A DNA stretch of 64,000 nucleotides from CAWCAW01 sp963793645 (GCA_963793645.1 CAWCAW010000006.1:496001-560000); one strand, 5' to 3'. Counted from the stretch's first letter, positions 26,438 through 35,062 are shown. Notes: a model not told the origin generated them from the sequence alone. Made by a program: numbers and translations.

Positions 26438-26499
26438 ATCGTTGAACTGGGATTTTCGGAACCCCCGCCGGCTGGCGATTTGTATCTTGCAATATACGA

Positions 26500-26514
26500 T
26501 TGTGTCTGACACAA
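26500..26514. promoter_or_regulatory. 15-bp perfect palindrome upstream of TA pair 3
   Basis: TTGTGTC and GACACAA are exact inverted arms around one T, 8 bp before the GTG of the toxin-like gene. A TATACGAT -10-like sequence overlaps it. Probably the antitoxin operator. Confidence 0.5.
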
Positions 26515-26521
26515 TGATCGC

Positions 26522-26763
26522 GTGAAACCGATCCGGTTCACGCGGAGCTCCCGCAAGCACCGGATCGGAAGAAGTCCGCCCATCACGTAATCACCATGAC
26601 CTCCGCCACAATCACCGCCGACCCCGAGACGGGCGACACGACACTCAGCTGGATCGGTCCAGATGAGCGTGGCCGGGAGCTGGAGATTGTCGCCGTTGAA
26701 AAGGCCGACTGCTTATTGGTCATCCATGTGATGCCGACTCTCTACCGGAAGGGAGGCCAATGA
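26522..26763 (+). pseudogene. Toxin-like protein, TA pair 3, frameshifted
   Basis: Starts VKPIRFTRSSRKHRIGR, then the frame changes around 26560-26580 and continues KKSAHHVITMTSATITADPE, LSWIGPDERGRELEIVAV and LLVIHVMPTLYRKG. The H-R-I-G start, W-I-G-P-D-x-x-G-R-E-L-E block and IHVMP ending parallel the toxin-like proteins of pairs 1 and 2. The one-base shift would inactivate it unless it is a sequencing error. Its stop overlaps the antitoxin start by 4 bp. Confidence 0.6.
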
Positions 26764-27068
26764 CCAAGCGCAAGATCAAGCCCGGCTCGATCGGACCTGA
26801 CGTCGACCTTGAAGCCGACGAGATCTACCTGGCCGACGGCCGCCGCCTCACCGAACGGCGCGCGGAGGAGATCGCGGAGCGCGCCCTCGCCCGGCATCGG
26901 GGCCGGCCATCGGTCTCCGGGGGAAGACGGCGCACCCCGAGCCTCACCGTGCGAGTTCCCCAGCCCACCCGGGAGGCGCTAGAGAAACTTGCCAGGGCCC
27001 AGGGCAAACGGCTGGCCGATGTCAGCCGCGAGGCCCTGGATGAGTACGTCTCCCGACATGCCAGCTGA
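26760..27068 (+). CDS. Antitoxin-like protein, TA pair 3
   Basis: A 102-residue protein. The N-terminal region DLEADEIYLADGRRLTERRA resembles the antitoxin of pair 1 (GRVLTDADVDAMAEDAERG). The C-terminal ribbon-helix-helix-like part is PSLTVRVPQPTREALEKLAR followed by RLADVSREALDEYVSRHAS. The ATG overlaps the end of the toxin-like gene. If the toxin is truly broken, this gene survives as an orphan antitoxin that may still bind the palindrome at 26500. Confidence 0.65.
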   Translation: MTKRKIKPGSIGPDVDLEADEIYLADGRRLTERRAEEIAERALARHRGRPSVSGGRRRTPSLTVRVPQPTREALEKLARAQGKRLADVSREALDEYVSRHAS

Positions 27069-27105
27069 CCTGGACACATAGCAAAACGCTTGCGTATACA
27101 ACAAT

Positions 27106-27192
27106 GTGGGAAATCGAAGCCAACCGCGTGGGAAATGGCCGGGCTCGAGGTGTGTCGCACGCCTGGTCAGATGAGTTTTGTCGTCGGTCACC
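27106..27192 (+). repeat. Dispersed structured repeat, copy 3
   Basis: GTGGGAAAT boxes at 27106 and 27128 (22 bp apart) and GTTTTGTCG at 27175 (47 bp after the second), followed by TCGGTCACC. The downstream CGACAAAA arms are missing. It begins 37 bp after the antitoxin stop. Confidence 0.8.
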
Positions 27193-27252
27193 CCCTCGCA
27201 CCGTTGTGATGTCCCAGGACATCGCGGACAAACGAACCAGCAAGGTACCCGC

Positions 27253-27540
27253 TCACGAGGTGATGGGCTCGTAGTTCTTGCCAGGATCGAGGGTGAGGTG
27301 GCGAACCAATTCGCCCTCCTGGCTCAGCACCCGGATGTCGAGATCGGCGATCAGGACGATGATTCGTCCGCCTTGGAGGGCCCGACCGACACCGACGTGG
27401 TGGAGCTTGGTGCCGTGACGCAAGGTGAAGACGCCGGTCTTGTCGATCTTGTCGTGGCGGACCCGGGTGTGGGGACCCATCTGGTACTTGTCGGGGTCTG
27501 GTGAGGCTTTGGCCAGAGCGTCACTACGTCATGGAACCGG
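27253..27540 (-). pseudogene. C-terminal remnant of an IS481-like transposase
   Basis: The minus strand reads ALAKASPDPDKYQ, then HTRVRHDKIDKTGVFTLRHG, TKLHHVGVGRALQGGRIIVL and LVRHLTLDPGKNYEPIT. This is the C-terminal beta-rich domain found after the integrase core in IS481-type transposases. The catalytic core and both IS ends are absent. Confidence 0.6.
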
Positions 27541-27918
27541 ACACTCTTCCGGCCACTAGGAGCCGTTGTCATAGGCGTTCACGATCCCTCGAACACGTAT
27601 CCGGCTTCTTGGCGGCGATGGGTTGGGGAGTTCTCGGCCACCTTCGACTGGCATTGCTAAGCATGAACCTGCGCACTGACGTCGACTCAGGGTGCGCTGT
27701 TTTGTGAAATCGGGGCTATCGCTCCGGATTGTCCCGGCCGCGGGCTAGCCTCTTTGTTGGCGCGCCGGGAAGTCGGGTCGGCAACGATTTTGTCGACCCA
27801 TTGGAGCCACATTGCTCAGCTTCCCAACAAGCCACGCCGTTCAGCAGCCAGAGGTCGGCCGGCGCCCAGGCACTGCAGGTGATCGGGCGTTCACGCCGTA
27901 CCCGATGCGAGACCTACC
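27541..27918. other. Stretch without an identifiable gene
   Basis: No frame on either strand has recognisable protein content. It separates the mobile region from the chromosomal-looking genes and should hold the promoter of the exchanger gene. Confidence 0.3.
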
Positions 27919-28926
27919 TTGAACGGCGCCTCAACCGCCGTTTCGGGTGTGGCATTTCTGATCGCTGCCGGGGGAGCGCTGGGCGCAAGCTTCGTCTTGG
28001 TAACGCGCCTGGAACGGTTAGCTGGTCGATGGCATCTCTCAGAGGCGATGCTGGGGCTGGTGGTCGCGTTAGCCGCCGACACACCGGAGATATCCTCAGC
28101 AATTACGGCCTCTGCGCGGGGTCAGACCACGATTGGAGCGGGCGTGGTCTTGGGTTCGAACGTGTTCAACCTTGCTGCGCTCCTCGGCCTGAGTGCCATA
28201 GTGGCGGGCAGGATCGTCTTGCACCGGAGGGTCGTCATCTTCGAGGGACTGATCGCGTCCTGGGTGGCCATCGTGACATTGGTGGTCATCACGACCGGGC
28301 TCGCGGCCGACATTGGGCTCGGTCTGGTCCTGTTGGTCGTGGCGCCCTACGTATTGATTTCGGCTGTCTCGACGCGGGGATTGCGAAAGGTCGGCCTGCC
28401 CGGGCGAGTCATCCGCTGGCTGGATCGGGCTGTGGCCGAGGAAGAGCAGGAGCTCGGTGCGGCGATTCACCCCAGGTCAAAGGGTTCGTTTGACGTAGCC
28501 TTCGCCGCTGCGAGCCTCGTCGTCGTCGTGGGCGCGAGCGTGGTGATGGAGCGCAGCGCGCAGTCCGTCGGTAAACACTTGGGGCTTTCGGATTTGATCA
28601 TTGGCGGCGTCGTCCTGGCGGCAGTGACCAGCCTGCCAAATGCGGTCGGTGCCATTTTTCTCGCCGCGCGGGGCCGCGGCACGGCGGTCCTCAGCGAGGC
28701 GATGAACAGCAACATGCTAAACGTCGTCATTGGGTTATTCCTCCCGGCTCTCTTCGTCGGGTTGGACGGGAAGTCGGGAGGAAGCACGATCGTCGTCGCC
28801 TTCTACGCCGGGCTCACCGTATTCAGCTTGGCCATGGCGTATGCGCGCCGAGGCCTATCGCGTCTCGGAGGGCTCGGGATACTCATCGGCTATCTCATCT
28901 TTGTTCTCATCGCAGCGACGAGGTAA
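27919..28926 (+). CDS. Sodium/calcium exchanger (CaCA) family membrane protein
   Basis: A 335-residue integral membrane antiporter with about ten hydrophobic segments. Two alpha-repeats are visible: ALAADTPEISSAITASARGQ with GAGVVLGSNVFNLAAL (about residues 50-95) and VLAAVTSLPNAVGAIFLAAR with SEAMNSNMLNVVIGLFLP (about 230-280). A hydrophilic loop (about 165-195) separates the halves. The first repeat has DTPE where many CaCA members have a TS(L)PE motif. The ion is not determinable; Ca2+ or another cation against Na+ or H+ is likely. The TTG start at 27919 is uncertain. Confidence 0.82.
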   Translation: MNGASTAVSGVAFLIAAGGALGASFVLVTRLERLAGRWHLSEAMLGLVVALAADTPEISSAITASARGQTTIGAGVVLGSNVFNLAALLGLSAIVAGRIVLHRRVVIFEGLIASWVAIVTLVVITTGLAADIGLGLVLLVVAPYVLISAVSTRGLRKVGLPGRVIRWLDRAVAEEEQELGAAIHPRSKGSFDVAFAAASLVVVVGASVVMERSAQSVGKHLGLSDLIIGGVVLAAVTSLPNAVGAIFLAARGRGTAVLSEAMNSNMLNVVIGLFLPALFVGLDGKSGGSTIVVAFYAGLTVFSLAMAYARRGLSRLGGLGILIGYLIFVLIAATR

Positions 28927-29089
28927 ACCAACTACGAGGACGTTCCACTCCTTTTTCGAATCGTGTGTCTATCGCTCTTGGCCATCATCGTGGCATACCA
29001 AGATCCGACGTGTGCCCGGATGACGTGCATTTGGGGGTCCGTGGGCCACTGATCTAGTCCGTATTCTCTACGGTGCGAGACTGATCGCC

Positions 29090-29441
29090 ATGTCCAAGAA
29101 TGAGGTCGATGCATATCTTGCGGCGTTGGACGAACCGAAACGGAGCACCCTTGAAGCGCTGCGCAAGACGATCCTCGAGACCTGCCTGACGCAGAACAGG
29201 GCATCTCGTACGGTGTGCCCGCCTTTCGATTCCAAGGCAGGGTCATCGCCGGCTTCGCCGCCTTCAAGAGCCATCTGAGTTACCTGCCCACAGCGGGTCT
29301 GTTTTTCCCGAAATGGCCGAGGATCTGGCTCACTACAAGACATCGTTGGGAGCCTTGCGGTTCCCGATCGACACGCCGTTGCCGAAGTCCCCCGTCAAGC
29401 AACTGATTGCTGTGAGGCAACGCCAGGCCCGCGGCCGATAG
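29090..29441 (+). pseudogene. DUF1801 (YdhG/Fra-like) protein with frameshifts
   Basis: Starts MSKNEVDAYLAALDEPKRST, LEALRKTILE. The frame then changes near 29185, giving AEQGISYGVPAFRFQGRVIA, GFAAFKSHLSYLP, and again near 29285, giving HSGSVFPEMAEDLAHYKTSL, GALRFPIDTPLPKSPVKQLI. Assembled, it is a near-complete DUF1801 protein (about 117 residues), a family compared with iron chaperones such as frataxin. Two shifts make it non-functional as written. Confidence 0.65.
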
Positions 29442-29622
29442 GCCAATGAAACTCTCTCGCTCTTGACCGGTGCGGATCGATGCACGGGACTTGGCCACGA
29501 GGTCACAGGAGAATGCGGTCTATTCCCCTCCCGGTGAGACGACTTGGCCGATTACCTCCGGCGCGTAACGCTCCCGAGTTCGAGGGAGACTGAACATCAG
29601 GACGTGATGTCGGGAGGACGAC

Positions 29623-30369
29623 GTGACCCTCAATGCTTTCCAAGAAGAGCTGTGTCATCAGAGCCGTTGGGACTTTTCGGACCTGCGGGCGATTTTCATC
29701 AACTGCACGCTGAAGCGATCGCCCGAGGTCTCCAACACCGAAGGCCTGGCATCGATCTCGATGGAGATAATGCGACGCCAGGGAGTAACAGTCGGCACCA
29801 TCAGAGCCGTCGACCACGAAATCGCCACGGGCGTGTGGCCCGATATGACCGAGCATGGGTGGGAGCGAGACGAATGGCCGGTTATCACCGCCCAGGTCAT
29901 GGACGCCGACATCCTCGTGCTGTGCACGCCGATCTGGCTCGGCGAGAAGTCCTCGGTCTGCACCAAGATCGTTGAGCGCCTCTACGGCAACTCCCATCTC
30001 CTAAACAACCGCGGTCAGTATGCCTATTACGGCCGAGTCGGAGGTTGCCTCGTCACGGGCAATGAGGATGGCGTCAAGCATTGCGCCATGAATATCCTCT
30101 ATTCCTTACAACACCTTGGGTACGTGATCCCCCCGCAAGCCGACGCCGGGTGGATTGGCGAGGCCGGGCCTGGCCCGTCGTATCTCGATCCGGGATCAGG
30201 GGGTCCGGAAAATGACTTCACCAACCGCAACACCACATTCATGACGTGGAATCTGCTCCACCTAGCCCGGATGCTCAAGGACGCCGACGGTGTTCCGGAT
30301 CATGGTAACCAACGATCGGCGTGGGAGGCCGGCTGTCGCTTCGACTTCCCCAACCCGGAGCATCGCTGA
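29623..30369 (+). CDS. Flavodoxin-fold NAD(P)H-dependent reductase-like protein
   Basis: A 248-residue protein. The fold is indicated by LRAIFINCTLKRSPEVSNTE (beta-1 and phosphate-binding loop), VMDADILVLCTPIWLGEKSS (the typical T-P-I-W-L-G flavin loop, residues about 88-107) and RVGGCLVTGNEDGVKHCAMN. The C-terminus LLHLARMLKDADGVPDHGN resembles NADPH-dependent FMN reductases. It is expected to bind FMN in the cytoplasm. The start is a GTG at 29623 near AGGACGAC. Repeat copy 4 lies 252 bp downstream. Confidence 0.8.
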   Translation: MTLNAFQEELCHQSRWDFSDLRAIFINCTLKRSPEVSNTEGLASISMEIMRRQGVTVGTIRAVDHEIATGVWPDMTEHGWERDEWPVITAQVMDADILVLCTPIWLGEKSSVCTKIVERLYGNSHLLNNRGQYAYYGRVGGCLVTGNEDGVKHCAMNILYSLQHLGYVIPPQADAGWIGEAGPGPSYLDPGSGGPENDFTNRNTTFMTWNLLHLARMLKDADGVPDHGNQRSAWEAGCRFDFPNPEHR

Positions 30370-30621
30370 TTGCGGGAAGCCGTTAGAGCACCCGGTAGCG
30401 ACGGGCCGATCCGGATCGGGTCCAGGTCGACCTCGCGGTGGCTCTTCGGCATGCAACTCGGAAGTTGGGTCCGGCGCGAGAAAGCAGAAGCGGTCCGCTG
30501 GCCCGTACCCAACAGCAACCTCGACGGCTGGGGGCGCCTCGGGGCGGGAGCGCTCGGGGCCGAGAGTATCGGCCAACCCCTCTGGCCGGGGCTTTCCCCG
30601 TATCGTTGCGTTCTTGACTAA

Positions 30622-30730
30622 GTGGGAAATCCAGACCAACAGCGTGGGAAATCGCTCCGCGCGGGCCGTCGTACGGGCAGGTCAATAGAGTTGTGTCGAG
30701 GGCCCACCGACCGACCGACCTACCGGGCCG
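30622..30730 (+). repeat. Dispersed structured repeat, copy 4
   Basis: GTGGGAAAT boxes at 30622 and 30644 (22 bp apart), GTTGTGTCG at 30690 (46 bp after the second, one base different from the other copies), then GGGCCCACC and about three GACC units. The right-hand CGACAAAA arms are absent. Confidence 0.78.
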
Positions 30731-30864
30731 ACCAACCAATACGCCACCGACTGTTCCGACCGGCCGAGGCTTACCGAACGCAAAGCTGAGCTCCCGAATG
30801 GAGCTCCTGTCTCCCGAGACCCGCCAGCGGCGCGGCTCGTGTGACGTTTTAGGATGGCCAGAAC

Positions 30865-31119
30865 GTGAAGAAACACTCCGTCTGGAAGATCGTCGGCCTC
30901 GCTGGCCTCGCTGGTGTCGCCGCAACGGGCGTGGTAGTTGTCCGATCGGAACGTCGTCGTCGGGCGTACACGCCCGAGGACGTGCGAACGCGACTGCATC
31001 AGCGAGTCGCTGAAATTACCGATGTCCCGGTGACGAGCCTGCCGACCAATCGACCAGAGCACTTCCGCCGCTCACCTCACTGGGCGCGAAAGTTGTTCTC
31101 GCTCGTGCACCGTGGATGA
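30865..31119 (+). CDS. Small single-span membrane protein
   Basis: About 84 residues with an N-terminal transmembrane segment (WKIVGLAGLAGVAATGVVVV, about residues 7-26) followed by a basic stop-transfer sequence (RSERRRRAY). The rest is soluble, including YTPEDVRTRLHQRVAEI. The start is a GTG. Its end overlaps the next gene, a permuted papain-like hydrolase, by 8 bp, so the two are probably made together. The function is unknown; it could anchor or partner the hydrolase. Confidence 0.6.
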   Translation: MKKHSVWKIVGLAGLAGVAATGVVVVRSERRRRAYTPEDVRTRLHQRVAEITDVPVTSLPTNRPEHFRRSPHWARKLFSLVHRG

Positions 31120-31747
31120 ATCCCTTAGCCTGGCCGACGCCATCGAGATAACGCGCACGGGGGATCTGTGGCTTTTCCGAGGCCCAAGCGCCGCTGACCG
31201 CGCCATCCGAGTTTTCACCAACAGTCCTGTCAACCATGTGGGCATGGCCGTCGTGCTCGACGACCTTCCGCCGCTGATGTGGCATGCCGAACTGGGCCAC
31301 TCGCTACTGGATGTGTGGAGTGGGACGTACCATCGCGGCGTGCAACTGCACGACCTGCGAGGGGCGGCAACCACCTGGATGGAGCGCTACCACCAAGGCG
31401 CCTGGCTCCGCCAACTAGACGTTGAAGTTACTCAGGAAATGGAAGATGCCCTGTTAAAGGAGATCGCTCGTCAGGACGGTACTTCGTTCCCCTCCACGCT
31501 CGCATTGGTGGGCCGCTGGGCCCGGGGGAGGATGCACCGCCCGGCCGCCATTGAGGCCAGCTATTGCGCCGAAGTCGTCGCCGGCACCTATCAGGCCATG
31601 GGGCTTCTTGACCGCAACCGCCCCGCTAACTGGTACGACCCCGGCCGCTTCTGGAGTGGCGATCACCTCGAGCTTCTTCGAGATGCTCGTCTGGGCGAGG
31701 AGATCACGGTATTGAGCACCTTAACGGAACCTCCCACGTCCGGCTGA
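31112..31747 (+). CDS. Permuted NlpC/P60 papain-like protein (YiiX/DUF830 type)
   Basis: About 211 residues starting at a GTG. The blocks are ITRTGDLWLFRGPSAADRAI, NSPVNHVGMAVVLDDLPPLM (catalytic-type His), ARQDGTSFPSTLALVG and AAIEASYCAEVVAGTYQAMG (Cys late in the chain). His before Cys is the permuted arrangement. Such enzymes cleave amides or esters, sometimes of lipids or peptidoglycan; the substrate is unknown here. There is no signal peptide, but the cotranscribed upstream gene encodes a membrane anchor-like protein. Confidence 0.72.
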   Translation: MDESLSLADAIEITRTGDLWLFRGPSAADRAIRVFTNSPVNHVGMAVVLDDLPPLMWHAELGHSLLDVWSGTYHRGVQLHDLRGAATTWMERYHQGAWLRQLDVEVTQEMEDALLKEIARQDGTSFPSTLALVGRWARGRMHRPAAIEASYCAEVVAGTYQAMGLLDRNRPANWYDPGRFWSGDHLELLRDARLGEEITVLSTLTEPPTSG

Positions 31748-32353
31748 GGGAAGTACCAATCCCCGTAGCTGCCCGTTCCTGCTGATTCCTCTCGCCGCCC
31801 GACGTACGCATTCACGCCCGGGGCATGACTTGCCATCGCCGTACGGCGACATCGGAACACCTCTCAGCAACACTGATGTCGTCCTCGGCGGGCGAGCCGA
31901 ATTGCCCGTTTCGTCTGGTATGAGGTCTCCGGCAACCCCCATGGATTCCAGGCGATGTTTCGCCACTCATAGGGCCGCTCCATCCGGACAGACTCGGCAA
32001 AAGAAAACCAACGTACGAAGGGGTCTTTCGGCCCTGTTCTCGGGAAGTCGAGCCGTCGATATCTGATGCATGAACCAAACAAACGAACTAAATCTCGTTA
32101 GACGCGAACTCGACGCTCTGGACTATGCCCGACTTACCGATTCGACCCCCGCTCGTGACGCTCTTCACAAGGCGCTATGTCAACGCGAAGCTCTACTACT
32201 TGGTCGACAAAAGTTGACTCGCAGCGTGCTCGACATCGCCCTTTCATCGTCTGCGTCATCCCAGGTGGACGTAGGACCGGTTCGCTGCCAAATGTGGCCG
32301 TCGTTGGGGACACCGAATCAGACGGACTCAGTACCCAGTAGCGCAGAACGAAC
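31748..32353. other. Stretch without a supported gene
   Basis: A small open frame at 32070-32363 (NELNLVRRELDALDYARLTD) has protein-like composition at its start but no recognisable family. Nothing else is seen apart from the region expected to hold the promoter of the surface-protein genes. Confidence 0.3.
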
Positions 32354-32896
32354 GTGTCCGTGAATAAGCGCACGCCGCTTGTCGCTGCTGGGGCCGGATT
32401 GATCACAATCGGCATCGCCCTACCTGACTCCGCCTATGCCGGTCCAGTTGACACGACCCCTCGGTCACCGTGCAGGGGGGTCCCTGTCGATCAGTGTTCC
32501 TACGGCCGCCGGCAATCTCGAAACCCAGGCTGGCCAACCCCGTGGGGGGTGAGACCATCAGTGGCCTCTTAGGCCAGGTTCAGGTGAAGGCGCGCGCGAC
32601 GATCCTGCAGGCTCAGGCTGGGTCGCGAGCGTCATCTCCACCGCCTTCACCCCGCCCTCGGGACCGGCCATACCCGCCAGCGCAGCCGCCTACAGCGCCG
32701 GCGTGGTCACGCAGGTTGGCACCGCTGTACACACATCGAATAATCCGAGCAACCTCACCGGAGTCGTTCCCGCCGTCACGGCGACCGGGATCACGGGGGA
32801 CAACTCCGCCACTTGGACCCCGACGATCAGCGTGACCGTCGCTGGAGGGATGGCCGCCGGGGTGTATTCGGGGACAATTACCCACTCCGTCCTTTA
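32354..32896 (+). pseudogene. WxL-like secreted surface protein with frameshifts
   Basis: Begins with a signal peptide (TPLVAAGAGLITIGIALPDS, then AYAG). Across frames it continues PSVTVQGGSLSISVPTAAGN, GETISGLLGQVQVK, GWVASVISTAFTPPSGPAIP, TQVGTAVHTSNNPSNLTGVV and PTISVTVAGGMAAGVYSGTI. The pattern resembles WxL-type surface domains and sits just upstream of a DUF916-like gene, the usual partner. At least three frame changes (about 32460, 32550 and 32620) interrupt it. Confidence 0.55.
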
Positions 32897-32901
32897 GGTT
32901 C

Positions 32902-33966
32902 ATGAAGACGGCCGCCTGTCATGCGGGCGGCAGCACCGCCATGCGTCTTTTCGATTCATGCGCTGCGGTCTCGCCACCGTCGCCATTTGCGCTGGACTCA
33001 CCACCCGCCGCTCGCGCGTCCAGCGCTGCCCCTGCAGCGGCCGGCGGCGGCATCGGGCTGCGCCTGGTCAGCGTTCTGGCCTCAGAACTCAACAATCCTC
33101 GAGCACGGATATACATCGTGGGTCATGTTGCGCCGGGCTCAGTCGTTGATCGCCGAATCGAGGTCTCCAACACGACGGCCTCGACCATGCACGTCGTCGT
33201 GTACGCAGCCACCGCCATCATCGCGAACGGGTCGTTCCTGGGTGCCGCGGGACACACTCCTAACGCGGTGCCCAGTTGGACTTCAGTCAGCCCGGGCGCA
33301 GCCGAAGTCCCCGCAGGCGGGGACTTCATGGGCGCCGTGAGCATCGCAGTGCGACCCCAGGCGGCCCCCGGGGAGCAGTACGGAGCGGTCTGGGCACAGG
33401 TGAACTCAGCTCCGTCCGCTGGCGGCCTCACTCAAGTAAGCCGCGTCGGCATCCGTATCTACCTCTCAGTCGGGTTCGGCGAACCACCCGCGTCCAACTT
33501 TACGATCGAGTCGCTGACCGCCGAACCCTCGCCCGAGGGCGAGCCAAAAGTCCTCGCGACCGTGCATAACACAGGCGGTCTGGCTCTCGACACGAGTGAA
33601 AACCTGAACCTCCGGGCTGGACCCGGCGGTATCAGGGCCGGCCCGTTCCCCGCCACCCTCGGCGCTACTTTGGCAGTCGGGGATACCGAACCCGTTACGT
33701 TCGACTTGGACAAGCGACTACCCGCCGGCCCGTGGGACGCGCTGATCACACTGCAAAGCGGACTACTCGAACGCAGCTCACAAGCAACCATCACCTTCCC
33801 CGAGACCGGGGCATCGCCCCCAGGGAAAGCCAGGCCCACTTGGTCAAAATGGTTGTACCTGGCCATCGTGGGGCTTGTCGTCCTAATGCTGACAACTATC
33901 GCTGCCCTGCTCGTTCTGCTTCGGCGCCTCCGACGTCGACCGCTCAGAGAAATGGTCCGCGGATAA
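32902..33966 (+). CDS. DUF916-like WxL-interacting membrane-anchored protein
   Basis: About 354 residues. Two Ig-like modules are seen: VGHVAPGSVVDRRIEVSNTT through GVRIYLSVGFG-like strands (VSRVGIRIYLSVGFG), then LATVHNTGGLALDTSENLNL. Near the C-terminus a transmembrane helix (LYLAIVGLVVLMLTTIAALL, about residues 315-340) is followed by RRLRRRPLREMVRG. This matches DUF916 proteins, which hold WxL proteins at the cell surface. The N-terminus lacks a clear signal peptide in this frame, while a hydrophobic stretch (CGLATVAICAGLT) is present in another frame near 32960, so a frameshift is possible. Confidence 0.65.
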   Translation: MKTAACHAGGSTAMRLFDSCAAVSPPSPFALDSPPAARASSAAPAAAGGGIGLRLVSVLASELNNPRARIYIVGHVAPGSVVDRRIEVSNTTASTMHVVVYAATAIIANGSFLGAAGHTPNAVPSWTSVSPGAAEVPAGGDFMGAVSIAVRPQAAPGEQYGAVWAQVNSAPSAGGLTQVSRVGIRIYLSVGFGEPPASNFTIESLTAEPSPEGEPKVLATVHNTGGLALDTSENLNLRAGPGGIRAGPFPATLGATLAVGDTEPVTFDLDKRLPAGPWDALITLQSGLLERSSQATITFPETGASPPGKARPTWSKWLYLAIVGLVVLMLTTIAALLVLLRRLRRRPLREMVRG

Positions 33967-34387
33967 AACCGCTCCATGTTCCTACCGCCCCAATGGCACA
34001 AACACCTGTCAGAAGCTTCGCAGCGTCGGGACGGCCCACCAGACGTCGACGCCATGGGTAAGCCAATTCTTCGATCGCCATCTACCCAAGCACCGGGTCT
34101 TGCTGCTGCGGCCACTCCTGCTGGATTGCGCCTTCAAGGTTCTGTCGGTGCCGAACACCCGTCCGTAGCGGCTCACCCACGTCTCTCTCGAGCATGAGGG
34201 TCGCGTCGAAATCATCGAGATCAGTCATCCGAGTTGGCCGGGCGGTCTCCAGAAAATGATCACCACCAACTCGAGTGGAGCAAGGGCAAGCTGACAGGCC
34301 CGCAAGCGCCGACTCCAGTTCGCAAAACCAAGACACTGGGGTACTCATGAGCGCACGTGACCGATCTTGTCCCTTGACCACACAAAG
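33967..34387. other. Intergenic stretch with an IS-end-like motif
   Basis: No supported gene. TCTGTCGGTGCCGAACACC near 34139-34157 weakly resembles a family B IS end. The rest is featureless to me. Confidence 0.3.
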
Positions 34388-34420
34388 CTCACCCGGCCTC
34401 AGACTTCGAGGCCGGGTGAG
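34388..34420 (-). terminator. Strong hairpin terminator
   Basis: Arms CTCACCCGGCCTC and GAGGCCGGGTGAG are perfectly complementary over 13 bp with a 7-nt loop. It lies 25 bp beyond the stop of the minus-strand membrane protein gene, where a terminator is expected. There is no clear T-run, as is common in GC-rich actinobacteria. Confidence 0.75.
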
Positions 34421-34444
34421 TCGTCCTGTCTACAAGCGCGTGGC

Positions 34445-35062
34445 TCAGGCGATGACAGGCACCCTCGCCGTGGCTCGCACCGCAGGGAACTCGGCGTCCG
34501 CGGGCACCCGGCGGAAGTGCCACAGACCGGCCACCGTCAAGAGCAGCATGATGCCTGCCAAGATGAACGAGGCGACCGCTGCCACGAGGGCGATTTGCCC
34601 GAACGTCCCAAACGCGTACGCCTCGAGAAGCAGCCCCCGAAGGGTCGTGCCCTGGAACACCGTCTGAACCTTGCCTTCGGCCGCGGTGTAGGCCGCTGAG
34701 CCCTTGGGCAGTGCCATCGCCTTTGCCGACAACTGGGCGTAGCTCAGGCCCCCACCGATCTCCTGCAGGTGCACGGCAATGAAGTCATTCGCGTAGACCT
34801 CGGCCTGCTGGCCGGTCACGAGCGGTTGGCCCGCGTACTTACCCACCGTCGAGACCATCGGAGGCGTGATCTCAGTGCCCGCCTTGGCGTGGGTAAAGGC
34901 TGCCGCTGCCGGGAAGGTGATCTGCTGCTCGGCCAGCTGGTTGTGGACATTCGAGGTGGCGAAGCTATAGCCCCAAATACCGAGTGCTCCCGCGGCCAGC
35001 AGGACGACAACCAGGACACCGCCTCCTGCCGTCAGGATCATGTCAAAGGTCTTGCGTTTCAT
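34445..35062 (-). CDS. Two-span membrane protein with extracytoplasmic domain
   Basis: About 205 residues. Transmembrane helix 1 is LTAGGGVLVVVLLAAGALGI (residues about 10-30); helix 2 is IALVAAVASFILAGIMLLLT (about 158-182). The loop between contains FATSNVHNQLAEQQITFPAA and YANDFIAVHLQEIGGGLSYA, a layout seen in a conserved actinobacterial family of unknown function. The ATG at 35062 follows AAGGAGAACG, a clear ribosome-binding site. It is divergent from the split-barrel/CBS/devS cluster and may share its regulation. Confidence 0.72.
   Translation of the reverse strand: MKRKTFDMILTAGGGVLVVVLLAAGALGIWGYSFATSNVHNQLAEQQITFPAAAAFTHAKAGTEITPPMVSTVGKYAGQPLVTGQQAEVYANDFIAVHLQEIGGGLSYAQLSAKAMALPKGSAAYTAAEGKVQTVFQGTTLRGLLLEAYAFGTFGQIALVAAVASFILAGIMLLLTVAGLWHFRRVPADAEFPAVRATARVPVIA

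Noticed and set aside
27729..28493. Open frame overlapping the exchanger gene start
   Set aside because: It is a shadow in another frame. The overlapping frame at 27919-28926 has clear membrane segments and alpha-repeats.
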